A stretch of 40,063 nt of DNA from Pirellulaceae bacterium. Its GTDB lineage: Bacteria; Planctomycetota; Planctomycetia; Pirellulales; Pirellulaceae. Every line of letters begins with the position of its first letter. Positions within the stretch are counted from its first letter, which is position 1. The notes beneath the pieces were generated by a model. That model made no database searches, was not told the origin of the DNA, and saw only the letters and a list, made by a program, of their open reading frames with translations. The stretch lies in NCBI GenBank assembly GCA_016784735.1, contig JADHUC010000077.1:1-40063 (forward strand), in the 5' to 3' direction. Shown one piece after another: positions 16,721 through 25,365 of this stretch. The position numbers and the translations under genes were made by a program.

Positions 16721-17779
16721 TCACAGGCCCTTTTCCGCCAGATGCCGTTCTGCGTCCAACGCGGCCATGCAACCGGTTCCAGCGGACGTGATGGCTTGGC
16801 GATAGTAATCGTCGGCCACGTCGCCCGCGGCGAACACGCCTTCCGCGCTAGTGTATGTGCGGAACGGCGTCGTCCACTTGATATAGCCCTTCTCGCTGAG
16901 TTCCAGTTTTCCGCTCAGAAACGCCGTGTTCGGCGTGTGGCCGACAGACACGAACATCCCAGCGACTTCCCACTCTTTCGTTGAATCGTCCTTCGTGCTC
17001 CGTAGCCGAATGCCGGTGACGCCGTCTTCCTCGTTACCCAACACTTCGTCAACGACGTAACTCCAGAGAATCTCGACTTTTTCGTTGTCGAAGGCCCGTT
17101 GCTGCATGACCTTCGACGCACGCAGTTCATCGCGTCGATGGACAAGATAGACCTTCGGGGCGAAAGCCGTTAGATAGGTCGCCTCCTCCACGGCCGCATC
17201 GCCACCACCGACCACCGCCACCGGTCCGCTCCGAAAACGTGGCAACGCCCCGTCGCACACCGCGCATGCGCTGATACCACGGTTCTTAAACGCCTCCTCG
17301 GAGGGCAGGCCCAAGTAATTCGCACGAGCGCCGGTCGCAAGGATAATGGTATGCGTCTCCACCGGTTCTCCCGAGGCCGGCATTACCTTCAGTGGTCGAG
17401 ACTGAAAATCCACGTCGACGATGTCATCGCCGACGACGCGCGTGCCGAAATTCAACGCCTGCTGTTTCATCAGTTCCATCAACTCGACGCCCTGTACGGC
17501 GTAATGCGGACGGCCGTCCTTTTCGTGCCCTTTTGGCGCGGGCGGCAGGTTCCAATGGCGGGACGTGTCGACGGCGCTTTCGACAAAGGATCGAATATCT
17601 CCAGACGGAAATCCGGCAAAGTTCTCCACCTCCGTTGTGAAGGCCAATTGGCCGAGGGGGATCATCTCCGGCTGTGGTGTGCCCTCGAACAACAACGGGC
17701 TCAGATTTGCTCGTGCGGCATAAATCGCGGCAGACCAACCCGCCGGCCCGCTGCCGATGATAACAACTTTCTCAGGCAC
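16721..17779 (-). CDS. trxB: thioredoxin reductase
   Basis: This NADPH- and FAD-dependent disulfide reductase keeps thioredoxin reduced. The product is 352 residues with FAD site GSGPAGWSAA (9-18), redox-active CAVC (C172/C175), NADPH site VVGGGDAAVEEA, VSVGHTPNT and the FAD-contacting GVFAAGDVAD near the C-terminus. The start is the GTG at 17779, six bases after AAAGGAGG. It is longer than the usual 310-320 because about 25-30 residues (RHWNLPPAPKGHEKDGRPHY region, about 74-98) are inserted between the strand FVESAVD and GVELMELMK. This stretch is in frame and could alter partner specificity. The downstream neighbour is a Tat-exported isomerase-like gene, with no functional link evident. Confidence 0.93.
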   Translation of the reverse strand: MPEKVVIIGSGPAGWSAAIYAARANLSPLLFEGTPQPEMIPLGQLAFTTEVENFAGFPSGDIRSFVESAVDTSRHWNLPPAPKGHEKDGRPHYAVQGVELMELMKQQALNFGTRVVGDDIVDVDFQSRPLKVMPASGEPVETHTIILATGARANYLGLPSEEAFKNRGISACAVCDGALPRFRSGPVAVVGGGDAAVEEATYLTAFAPKVYLVHRRDELRASKVMQQRAFDNEKVEILWSYVVDEVLGNEEDGVTGIRLRSTKDDSTKEWEVAGMFVSVGHTPNTAFLSGKLELSEKGYIKWTTPFRTYTSAEGVFAAGDVADDYYRQAITSAGTGCMAALDAERHLAEKGL

Positions 17780-17785
17780 CTCGTG

Positions 17786-17793
17786 CCTCCTTT
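17786..17793 (-). promoter_or_regulatory. ribosome binding site of trxB
   Basis: The minus strand reads AAAGGAGG here, six bases before the GTG at 17779. This selects the GTG over the in-frame ATG codons upstream. Confidence 0.8.
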
Positions 17794-17945
17794 CCATGGT
17801 GGGCGTTCTCAACGATTTGGCTAGAAGGTGCCATTATAGGTTCAGATCCCGTTGTGGGAAGTTCAGGGCCCAAATGGTAGCGATCTGTGCGGTTCGCCAC
17901 GGCAAGGTGCTCTCTGTGCGTGTGGCCATCTCGCACGGGGAACAG

Positions 17946-20360
17946 CTAGGGTTCGGCGGTCCCAGCAGCCCCTTCCAGCGGTGCCAGCCCCAATACCTGC
18001 TCGATCCGCTCCGCGAACTCGGCCAGGCGGCCTGCTACCCTGGAGTACAAGTCGGGCAGACGCTCCAGCAAATGGTCGGCCGTCTCGTACAATGCTCCCA
18101 CGTCCTGTTCAGCCGGGATGTTGGGAATCATGTAGTCGCTGATCGAGATCTGCCCCTGGGCATGATCAAACGGATAAGGCGTGTCGCCGACCACCTCGTG
18201 CACGTGCGCCAGCGATTCGCGAAGCGCCTTGGCACGCTCGATGATGACGCCCGTCAACGATTCGTTGTTCTCGTTGCCGTCCAGGTTGTGGAACAACAGG
18301 GCGAGCGCAATCTTGCAGTTGCGGACTTCCGTCGCCTTGGCCAGCAGGCGGCTGAGCGTCTGCAGCACCGGCAGCAATTGTTGCGCTTCGTTGCGCCAGG
18401 CTTCCGCCTCCTCGATGCGAGAGGCCACCTGCGGCACGTACAGTAACTGCAAGGCTGCCACAAGCCGTTCCCCCAAGGCTTCCTCGAAAGGCTCCAAACG
18501 CGTGCCCATGCGGCCCATTTCGGTTCCGGCGGCGTCGGATACCCGCTTCACGCCCGCGCGGTCGCTTACGGGTATCTCGAACTGATCCTCAGGCGGCCGC
18601 AGTCCGCCGCGATGCAGGGCATACGCGCCCGCTGCTTGGTAGGCATTCGTGTCCGCTTTGTCGAACGTGGCGAAAGCTTCGTCGTAACTTGGCCTCGCCT
18701 CCACCAGCCGCTTTCGCGCTCTCTGGAGCGCCGCGCCTAACTCCTTCGGATTGCCGGGCTCGCTCAAGTACACCGTCGGCAACCGCAGGCTTCGCAGCAT
18801 GTTGAAACCGCCGAAGAAATAGCGTTCCATCGCCTCGTTTGCCTTCTTTTGGCGGTTCTGTCGCTCGAGCAGATCATCCAGCGGATGCATGTCGGACGGC
18901 TGAAACTGCTGCCCGAAGATTTCGCGATAGAAGTCCCACGTCACGCCCTTGCACGACTCGTCCCAGTAGACGAACAGTTCCGATGCGGGACGTTCGAGGC
19001 GGAAGATGCCTGGAGAATTCTCCCGGTGGGCGCTGGCAATCCGGTCGCGATCGGACGGATGTGTATCCATGAGCCCGGTTGTCGATTCATCCGCACTCTG
19101 GCGCAACTGCTGCTTGACGTCGTCGGGCATGTCGTCGACGTTGATTCGGGTAAGCCTCGGCAAGTCGTCGCCCAAGCGGCCTTCCCGATGAAAGCGGCTC
19201 AAGTCTTCGAGCGCCTTTTGGTTAGCCAGCATCAGTTCGTGCAATTTGCGGGCAGTCGACTCGAAAGCATCACTACCGGCCAATCGGGCTTCGTAGCGAT
19301 CCGCATCGAATTCCATCTGTCGCAGCATATAGCCGGCCACCGAGTGCCCGATCATCATCAAGACCCAAAGGACTTTTCGAGTCATCCAGACGAACAACTT
19401 GGCTAAGTACAGCACCCAGGCGATGCGCAGATCCATGCCCTCGGTCGAATTGGCGAGCCACTCGTCCCAGGTGTCCCGTTCGTACACGACGCGCGTGAAC
19501 CAGTGGCTGATCGTCCGGATGATGTAGGTCAGCCGCATGCCTACGCCCTGGCTGAAATGGCCGAATTCATGCGCCAGCACACCGCCGAACTGTCGCATGT
19601 CGAGCCCCGATACCAGAGGCATGCCGATCGTCAGCACCAGGTCATTTCCGGCGATCATACTCCAGATGCCTCGCCGAAAGCTGGCCGATGCATTAACTTG
19701 GCCGTCAATATCTATGCGTTTGGGACGCGGTGCCCGGACCACGGCGCAGATGCGTTCTACGAACGCGAACACGATCGGCTCGCCATCACGAGTCAGCGAG
19801 CGCGTGCGAGGTCGCTTGGCCGGTCGCGCGAACAGCGGTTTGATCATGAACAAAACCGCGATGCCGCCGATCACCAACGGTGCGACATAGGCCAGGAACA
19901 CCAGGATTTTCCCCCGTCCTCGGCCCGCGCTCAGCATCTCGATGTGGTTGACCAGGTGATAGTAGACGGCGTAGCCGACCAGACAGATCAACGCGATATA
20001 GATTAGCGGCAACAGGACCATCACCATGCTGACCAGCAGAATGCCCAACCGGTATGTGATCGGCACCTTCACCGGAGCAATCTCGCCGGCAAACGCGGCC
20101 TGCACCTCTTGGTGAAGTTGCTGCGAAGGAACCTTAGGAGCCGCAGGCGAAGGGGGATTCTGGTTACCGGCCTGCCCGCTCGTCTCTGGCCGCGCAACCG
20201 TCCCCGTTGCCTCTTGCGCTATTGTCTCGCCCGCGGACGCCGCCACACCCGGCACTTCGATGACCGCACCGCATGTCTTGCATTTCCCACGTCTTCCCGC
20301 CCAATCGTCCGGCACCTGAAAAGCCGCCTGACACTGGGTACAGTGCATTGAAATCGGCAT
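17946..20360 (-). CDS. membrane M48-family metalloprotease with N-terminal zinc ribbon
   Basis: An 804-residue protein. An MJ0042-like zinc ribbon opens it (C7/C10 and C27/C30, CTQC and CKTC), followed by a low-complexity Pro/Ala/Gln linker to about 90. Membrane segments lie at about 101-138 and 150-178. The M48 catalytic core has HEFGH at 264-268 and EFDAD further on (third zinc ligand Glu and the conserved Asp). Another hydrophobic stretch (VLYLAKLFVWM...VLWVLMMIGHS) separates them. The roughly 400-residue C-terminal part is helical and has no recognised motif. M48 enzymes such as HtpX degrade membrane proteins in quality control. The ATG at 20360 follows GGGGAGA; an in-frame ATG lies four codons further in. 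Confidence 0.88.
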   Translation of the reverse strand: MPISMHCTQCQAAFQVPDDWAGRRGKCKTCGAVIEVPGVAASAGETIAQEATGTVARPETSGQAGNQNPPSPAAPKVPSQQLHQEVQAAFAGEIAPVKVPITYRLGILLVSMVMVLLPLIYIALICLVGYAVYYHLVNHIEMLSAGRGRGKILVFLAYVAPLVIGGIAVLFMIKPLFARPAKRPRTRSLTRDGEPIVFAFVERICAVVRAPRPKRIDIDGQVNASASFRRGIWSMIAGNDLVLTIGMPLVSGLDMRQFGGVLAHEFGHFSQGVGMRLTYIIRTISHWFTRVVYERDTWDEWLANSTEGMDLRIAWVLYLAKLFVWMTRKVLWVLMMIGHSVAGYMLRQMEFDADRYEARLAGSDAFESTARKLHELMLANQKALEDLSRFHREGRLGDDLPRLTRINVDDMPDDVKQQLRQSADESTTGLMDTHPSDRDRIASAHRENSPGIFRLERPASELFVYWDESCKGVTWDFYREIFGQQFQPSDMHPLDDLLERQNRQKKANEAMERYFFGGFNMLRSLRLPTVYLSEPGNPKELGAALQRARKRLVEARPSYDEAFATFDKADTNAYQAAGAYALHRGGLRPPEDQFEIPVSDRAGVKRVSDAAGTEMGRMGTRLEPFEEALGERLVAALQLLYVPQVASRIEEAEAWRNEAQQLLPVLQTLSRLLAKATEVRNCKIALALLFHNLDGNENNESLTGVIIERAKALRESLAHVHEVVGDTPYPFDHAQGQISISDYMIPNIPAEQDVGALYETADHLLERLPDLYSRVAGRLAEFAERIEQVLGLAPLEGAAGTAEP

Positions 20361-20667
20361 ACGCGTTCTCCCCGTTTTGCTGACCACGAGGCGTCCAAAC
20401 GAGTCGCGCCCTTTCTAGGTGGCCGCTCGTTTTATTCCAGCACATTTCATAATGTCGCCGCCGAAAAGGGGCCGGTCAGATTGTAGCACATTCTCCTCGG
20501 CAATAGAGCCAGCCACCGGGCAGGTCGGCAATGCGGAAATGCTATTCCGACGCCCGCCCGTCTATTAAGCGGAGCCAGTGCTAGCACCGCAGTAATTGAT
20601 CTTCGGAGTTCCCAAGTAGTGACGTATAATTCCGTTATCTCAATCGTCCTCTTACAAAGGCGAATAC
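20361..20667. other. divergent intergenic region
   Basis: The 307-bp gap lies between the M48 protease gene and the divergent Nudix gene. It contains a consensus -10 box for the Nudix gene (listed separately). No long palindrome or gene is seen. Confidence 0.5.
20602..20630 (+). promoter_or_regulatory. candidate sigma-70-type promoter of the Nudix gene
   Basis: A perfect TATAAT at 20625-20630 is preceded, with 17-bp spacing, by TTCGGA (20602-20607), a weak -35. Transcription from about 20637 would give a leader of about 30 bases before the ATG at 20668. Confidence 0.5.
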
Positions 20668-21192
20668 ATGGCGAGCGGGAGCTCGGGCAACGGGAAGAGC
20701 TTTGATCAGGCTGGGGCGTTGCCCTACCGCCGTACACGTCGCGGAGTGGAGTTCTGCTTGATAACGAGCACGGAAGGGCGTTGGATCTTCCCGAAGGGAG
20801 TCGTCGAGTCTGGCGAGACCTATAAGGAAACAGCAACCAAGGAAGCCCTTGAGGAGGCGGGGCTGCGAGGGAAGCTCGTGGGTGGTCCGCTCGGTTCGTA
20901 CGAGATGGTCAAGTACGGGAAGACATACACGCTTGTCCTGCTTCTAATGGAAGTGACTGCGTGCGAGGACGAGTGGGAAGAGGACCATTTTCGCGAGCGT
21001 CGTTGGGCAACACTGGACGACGCTCGAGAGTTGCTTTGCCGGCCACAGCTAAGAAAGTGCCTGGACGCTGCAGTTGCGCGGCTGAAGGACCGCAAGAAGC
21101 GCACGGGTCGCAAGAGGAACGTGGAAGACGAAAGGCCCACCCGTAAACGAGCACGGCTTGCCAAAGCATCGCGGGCCGCGAAGCGCGCATGA
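20668..21192 (+). CDS. Nudix hydrolase with basic C-terminal tail
   Basis: The 174-residue product hydrolyses a nucleoside diphosphate linked to another moiety, or a related pyrophosphate. The Nudix box runs from G44 to L66 with E50, E59, E62, E63 and G65 as expected, but the usual Arg of REUxEE is Lys (K58, giving KEALEEAG). The GRWIFPKG strand before the box resembles diphosphoinositol-polyphosphate/Ap4A hydrolases. The last 35 residues are strongly basic, rich in Lys/Arg with RKKRTGRKR and RKRARL, and may bind a polyanion such as polyphosphate or nucleic acid. Its stop codon is one base from the convergent phoU stop. Position beside the pst/ppk island suggests a role in phosphate or polyphosphate turnover; this is inference. 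Confidence 0.88.
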   Translation: MASGSSGNGKSFDQAGALPYRRTRRGVEFCLITSTEGRWIFPKGVVESGETYKETATKEALEEAGLRGKLVGGPLGSYEMVKYGKTYTLVLLLMEVTACEDEWEEDHFRERRWATLDDARELLCRPQLRKCLDAAVARLKDRKKRTGRKRNVEDERPTRKRARLAKASRAAKRA

Positions 21193-21193
21193 C

Positions 21194-21868
21194 CTACTGC
21201 GGGCGCACATGCCGAACATCCTCGGCTCGTACCAGGTAGACGACTTGCTTGCAGATGTTTTTCGCCTGATCGGCAATGCGTTCCAGGCAGCGGGCTGTGA
21301 GGATCTGGGCCACCACGTCGGCAGTGCCACCGACCTGCGGGGACACCTCTCCCTGGGCTTCATCGGTCAGCAGTTCTTTGGCCACTTGGTGATTCATCGC
21401 GTCGACTACATCGTCGCGACGGCGCGTGGTAACCGCTTTTGCTTCGTTCCTGGAGAAGAACGCATCCAAGGCGTCATCCACCATTTGGCACGCCAGATCG
21501 CCCATCTTCCGCACGTTAGCCAACGTCGGTTGTCGGGCCGGGTCGGACCGCATTAGCCGCAGCGCCTCGCAGACATTGACCGCTTGGTCGCCCATGCGTT
21601 CGAGTTGCGAGGTCACGTGGGTCGACACAAGCAGATATCGCAAGTCTGATGCGACAGGACCGTAGACGGTTAGCAGCCGAATTGCCTCGTGGTCGATGTC
21701 CGTCTGCATCTGATTGAGCTTCGATTCCGATTCGGACATCTCTGCGAACGCGTCGAACGTTCGATCCTTGACGGCGTTGGCGGCCAGCACGACCATCGAT
21801 CTGGCCAGATCGGCCATTTCACTCAACCGGTTCTGTAGGTCATCCAATTCGTCATCGAGTTTCTTCAT
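21194..21868 (-). CDS. phoU: phosphate transport/signalling regulator PhoU
   Basis: A 224-residue all-helical protein made of two PhoU repeats. E/DxxxD metal motifs stand out: HEAIRLLTVYGPVASDLRYLL and QLERMGDQAVN in the first repeat, ARCLERIADQAKNIC in the second. PhoU connects the Pst transporter to the sensor kinase PhoR and curbs phosphate uptake. It is the last gene of the pst operon, four bases after pstB2, the usual place. No phoR/phoB pair is in the window. It converges with the Nudix gene with a single intervening base. Confidence 0.95.
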   Translation of the reverse strand: MKKLDDELDDLQNRLSEMADLARSMVVLAANAVKDRTFDAFAEMSESESKLNQMQTDIDHEAIRLLTVYGPVASDLRYLLVSTHVTSQLERMGDQAVNVCEALRLMRSDPARQPTLANVRKMGDLACQMVDDALDAFFSRNEAKAVTTRRRDDVVDAMNHQVAKELLTDEAQGEVSPQVGGTADVVAQILTARCLERIADQAKNICKQVVYLVRAEDVRHVRPQ

Positions 21869-21872
21869 CGCC

Positions 21873-22673
21873 TTACCCGTATCGCCCTTCGATATACATT
21901 TCCGTTCTCTCGTCCTTGGGATTAAGGAAAACCTCGGTCGTCTTATCGTGTTCGATCAATTTACCCATGAGCATGAACATACATTCGTCCGAGGCGCGCC
22001 GGGCCTGCGCCATGTTGTGCGTGACGATGACCACCGTGTATTTGTCGCGCAAGGTGTCCAACAGATTTTCGATCTTCTCCGTGCCCTCGGCATCCAGGGC
22101 CGAACAGGGCTCGTCCATCAGGATCACTCGCGGTTTCAGCGGCAGCAGTCTGGCGATACACAGCTTCTGCCGTTGTTCTAATGTTAGCAGGGTTGCCTTC
22201 TTGTTCAACTTGTCCTTGACCGTGTCCCACAGATCGACCTCGCGCAAGGCGGACTCGACCATTTCGTCTCGTTGGCTCCGAGACACACTTCGGCACGGGA
22301 CGTGAACGCGGACACCGAACAGGACATTCCTGTAAATTGAAATCGGCAACGGATTGGGACGCTGAAAGACCATGCCAGCCGATTTGCGCAATTCACTGAG
22401 CGATACGTCCGAGTCGTAGATGCTCTTCCCAAGAATCGTAATCTCGCCGGTCGTCGTCACGTTGCCGTAGCGTTCGTTGATACGGTTGAAGCAGCGAAGC
22501 AACGTGGTCTTGCCGCAGCCCGACGGCCCGATCAGGCTCGTGATGATCCCCTGCTTGACCTTGACAGTGATGTCGGCCAGGGCCTGAAGATCGCCGTACC
22601 AGAGGTTCAAGTCGACCGTCTCGATGCTGTAGCGAGTCTGTGGAACTGCTTCGATGTCAGTCGTGGCGCTCAC
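21873..22673 (-). CDS. pstB: phosphate ABC transporter ATPase, second copy, degenerate signature motif
   Basis: A 266-residue nucleotide-binding subunit of the Pst phosphate importer. Walker A GPSGCGKTT (49-57), Q-loop Q104 (MVFQRPNP), Walker B MDEPCSALD with D187/E188, and H-loop H219 (VTHNM) are intact. The C-terminus YIEGRYG is typical of PstB. The ABC signature is not: where LSGGQQQRL is expected, residues 163-171 read LTLEQRQKL (LTLEQ at 22173-22187). The start is the GTG at 22673, which shares one base with the TAG of pstB1, so the two are translationally coupled. With pstB1 it probably forms a heterodimer in which its own ATP site uses PstB1's intact signature. The open frame extends far upstream, but there it only shadows pstB1. 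Confidence 0.93.
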   Translation of the reverse strand: MSATTDIEAVPQTRYSIETVDLNLWYGDLQALADITVKVKQGIITSLIGPSGCGKTTLLRCFNRINERYGNVTTTGEITILGKSIYDSDVSLSELRKSAGMVFQRPNPLPISIYRNVLFGVRVHVPCRSVSRSQRDEMVESALREVDLWDTVKDKLNKKATLLTLEQRQKLCIARLLPLKPRVILMDEPCSALDAEGTEKIENLLDTLRDKYTVVIVTHNMAQARRASDECMFMLMGKLIEHDKTTEVFLNPKDERTEMYIEGRYG

Positions 22674-23425
22674 TAGCGAAAGCCCCCCGTAACGTAGTCG
22701 TAGGTGATCTTTTTGTGCGGTTCGCTGAAAATCTTTTCGGTTTCGCCCACTTCCACCAATTCCGAATTGTTCAGAAACGCTGTGTTGTCCGCCAGTCGGT
22801 GTGCCTGTTGAACCTGGTTTGTGACCAATACGATGGTCATCTCTGTCTTCAATTCTAACAACACGTCCTCGATCTTCATCGTGGTGACCGGATCGATCGC
22901 AATAGAAAACTCGTCCAGACAGAGAATCTCGGGACGATGCGACAGCGCGCGGGCCAACGTCAATCGCTGCTGCTGACCGCCCGAGAGCTTTGTGCCGAGC
23001 GAGTTCAAGCGATCCTTCACTTCGTCCCACAACACCGCCTGCCGCAGGCACTTCTCGACCAGTGAGTCTAGTTCGGCGCGGTCGTATACGCCAGCTCGCC
23101 GTGGTGCATAGGCGACGTTCTCGTACACCGACAACGGCAATCCGACCGGCAGCGGAAACACCATGCCGATGTTTCGCCGCAATGCATATACGTTCGGGAT
23201 GCGGCTCACGTCTTCTCCGCCCACCAGGACTTGGCCACGGACTCTGGCATTTGACACGAAGTCGATGGTGCGGTTGATGCATTTCAGCAACGTCGTCTTG
23301 CCCGAGTTCGCGGGGCCGATAATCCCGAAGATCCTCTTCTCGGGAATTCGCATGGTGACGTCACGCAGCGCGATATGCGATCCGTAGGCCACCGTGAGTT
23401 CGTTGAACTGGATTTTCGCGCTCAT
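22673..23425 (-). CDS. pstB: phosphate ABC transporter ATPase, first copy, altered Q- and H-loops
   Basis: A 250-residue nucleotide-binding subunit related to PstB2 and to canonical PstB. Walker A GPANSGKTT (37-45), signature LSGGQQQRL (147-155) and Walker B D171/E172 are present. Two catalytic positions are changed: the Q-loop reads MVFPLP, so Gln is Pro91 (23153-23155), and the H-loop reads VTNQV, so His is Asn203 (22817-22819). The Walker B/D-loop is also unusual (LDEFSIAID rather than MDEPCSALD). The start is the ATG at 23425, seven bases after pstA; the ribosome site is weak. The changes suggest poor hydrolysis at its own site while it donates a good signature to PstB2. Confidence 0.93.
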   Translation of the reverse strand: MSAKIQFNELTVAYGSHIALRDVTMRIPEKRIFGIIGPANSGKTTLLKCINRTIDFVSNARVRGQVLVGGEDVSRIPNVYALRRNIGMVFPLPVGLPLSVYENVAYAPRRAGVYDRAELDSLVEKCLRQAVLWDEVKDRLNSLGTKLSGGQQQRLTLARALSHRPEILCLDEFSIAIDPVTTMKIEDVLLELKTEMTIVLVTNQVQQAHRLADNTAFLNNSELVEVGETEKIFSEPHKKITYDYVTGGFR

Positions 23426-23432
23426 CGCCAAT

Positions 23433-24419
23433 TCACCATTTCTTGCGCGAACGAAGGTAAATCCGAAAGCCAATCGACAGGCTGTTGACGACAAGCACCA
23501 GAGCGATCAGCACGACCGCCGTGCCGAAGAGGATGTGGTCGGGCACGTCGGCGACCTGCGTCGACAGCGTGTACAGATGATACGACAGGGCCATGCAACT
23601 ATCACTAAGTCCGTAGGGGAAAAACGACTGCAGGCCGTGGTCTTCCACACGTACGAAGAGTATGGCCCCGGAAAACAGAATTGGCGCCGTTTCGCCAGCG
23701 GCCCGAGAAACCTGCAGGATCACGCCTGTGAGTATCCCGCTGATCGAGTTCGGCAGCACGATCGTGCGGATCGTTTGCCATCGCGTGGCACCCATGTTCC
23801 AGCATGCTTCGCGGAACGACATGGGCACGGCGGCCAGGGCTTCACGCGAACTGGTGATTATCACTGGCAGCGTCATCACCGCCAAAGTACAGGAAGCGGC
23901 CAGGAGTGATCGGCCCAGGCCCCACTGGATTCCAAGCATCCTGATCCCGATCACAAACGCGCCGACGCCGAATAAGGCATGGACGATACTCGGTACGCCC
24001 GCCAAGTTGACGACTCCGAGATTGATGATTCGAGTGATCCAGTTGTCGCGGGCATATTCATTCAGGTAGACGCCGGCGAGAATGCCCACGGGGGCGGCAA
24101 GTAGCAGCGAAATCAGGACCAAGAAGAACGTGCCCACCAACGGGGCCCAAATTCCTCCGGCCGTCATATTGCCCCTGGGATTCTCCAGGATGAACGATGG
24201 GGAGAGCGCCGGCCACGCCTTGAACAGCAAGTAGCCAAGGATGGCCGCCACCGGCAACACAAGGGCGATCGCCATCGTCATGAAGACATACTTGGCAACC
24301 GTCTCCTTGACGCATTTCCACTTTTCGAATGAAGACGCAGCGAAGACGTTGCCGTTTTGACCGCCGTCGCCATTGGTCGGATTGCCAACCGTCTGCATGT
24401 CGTCCGGTAGTTTAGGCAT
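23433..24419 (-). CDS. pstA: phosphate ABC transporter permease PstA
   Basis: A 328-residue inner-membrane permease that with PstC forms the phosphate channel. A polar N-terminus of about 50 residues is followed by a first helix (MTMAIALVLPVAAILGYLLF) and then the MetI-type permease domain with about five further helices. The EAA loop that docks on the ATPase reads FREACWNMGATRWQ, close to the PstA pattern. A C-terminal helix ends in basic residues RSRKKW. The ATG at 24419 overlaps the pstC stop by eight bases (ATGCCTAA), so coupling is likely; an in-frame ATG eight codons in is a less likely start. Confidence 0.93.
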   Translation of the reverse strand: MPKLPDDMQTVGNPTNGDGGQNGNVFAASSFEKWKCVKETVAKYVFMTMAIALVLPVAAILGYLLFKAWPALSPSFILENPRGNMTAGGIWAPLVGTFFLVLISLLLAAPVGILAGVYLNEYARDNWITRIINLGVVNLAGVPSIVHALFGVGAFVIGIRMLGIQWGLGRSLLAASCTLAVMTLPVIITSSREALAAVPMSFREACWNMGATRWQTIRTIVLPNSISGILTGVILQVSRAAGETAPILFSGAILFVRVEDHGLQSFFPYGLSDSCMALSYHLYTLSTQVADVPDHILFGTAVVLIALVLVVNSLSIGFRIYLRSRKKW

Positions 24420-25365
24420 TCTGTCCACCCTTGATGCCCTTGACCACCAGATCGGCAATCAGGTTGACTACGGCCGTGATGATGAAGAGCACAATCCCGA
24501 TGACAAACAGCACGCGGTAATGGTCGTCGCCCTTGACCGTCTCGCCCAGCTCAGCGGCGATCGTGGCGGTCAGCGTGCAGACGGGATCGAGCAAGCTGTG
24601 GGGTATCTTCACGGCATGACCGGTGGCCATCAACACGGCCATGGTCTCGCCGATCGCTCGCCCAAAGCCCAACAGCACCGCGGCCAACAAGCCATTCTTG
24701 GCCGCCGGGAACAACACCCGGTAGACGATCTCCCAACGCCCCGCTCCCAGCGACACGGCGGCCTCGCGATACGAATCGGGCACGGCTTTCAAGGCGTCCT
24801 CGCCAACGGAAACGATGATCGGCACACTCATCAGCGCCAGGATGATTCCTCCGTTCAGCAGGTTGATGCCCGACGACGCGCCGGTGAAGTGGGAGATCAA
24901 CGGCCCCAGAACGACGATCCCCACGAATCCCCATACGACTGAAGGAATCGCAGCTAGAAGCTCGATCACCACTTTCAACGTTTCTTTCCACTTGCCTGTG
25001 CAGAATTCCGAGACGTAAACCGCCGCTCCCAGGCCAAGTGGCACGGCCAGCAGCATGGCCAACAGCGTCACGGACACCGTGCCAGCCATTAGGGCCAGGA
25101 TGCCATACTGGGGCTCGACGGTCGACGTGGGCCGCCAGTTCTTGCTTCCGAAGAATTCGGCCAGATCGAGTTCGCCTAGTATGGGTGCTCCTTCGCGAAA
25201 CACGAAGAAGAAGATCGCGAGCACAAACAGAATGGCACTCCACCCGCACAGGTAGATCAGGCCTACGATGACCGGCTCGGCCGCGTCCATCCACGCGTGA
25301 ATCACCCGCTGCAAGGCACCGGAGCGAGTGGCTCGTGATGGTGTTGCCTGTTTGACCCTACTCAT
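24412..25365 (-). CDS. pstC: phosphate ABC transporter permease PstC
   Basis: A 317-residue permease partner of PstA. The first membrane helix (IYLCGWSAILFVLAIFFFVF) precedes a periplasmic segment containing FFGSKNWRPT and YGILALMAGT, both typical of PstC. The MetI domain follows, with EAA loop YREAAVSLGAGRWE and a GRAIGETMAVLM helix characteristic of the family. The ATG at 25365 follows GGAGAAAG and overlaps the pstS stop codon by eight bases (ATGAGTAG). Gene order pstS-C-A-B-B-phoU is standard apart from the doubled pstB. Confidence 0.94.
   Translation of the reverse strand: MSRVKQATPSRATRSGALQRVIHAWMDAAEPVIVGLIYLCGWSAILFVLAIFFFVFREGAPILGELDLAEFFGSKNWRPTSTVEPQYGILALMAGTVSVTLLAMLLAVPLGLGAAVYVSEFCTGKWKETLKVVIELLAAIPSVVWGFVGIVVLGPLISHFTGASSGINLLNGGIILALMSVPIIVSVGEDALKAVPDSYREAAVSLGAGRWEIVYRVLFPAAKNGLLAAVLLGFGRAIGETMAVLMATGHAVKIPHSLLDPVCTLTATIAAELGETVKGDDHYRVLFVIGIVLFIITAVVNLIADLVVKGIKGGQNA

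Noticed and set aside
22674..23282. A long N-terminal extension of pstB2 reading through pstB1
   Set aside because: These codons are another frame of pstB1 and lack ATPase motifs; the GTG at 22673 starts the PstB homology.
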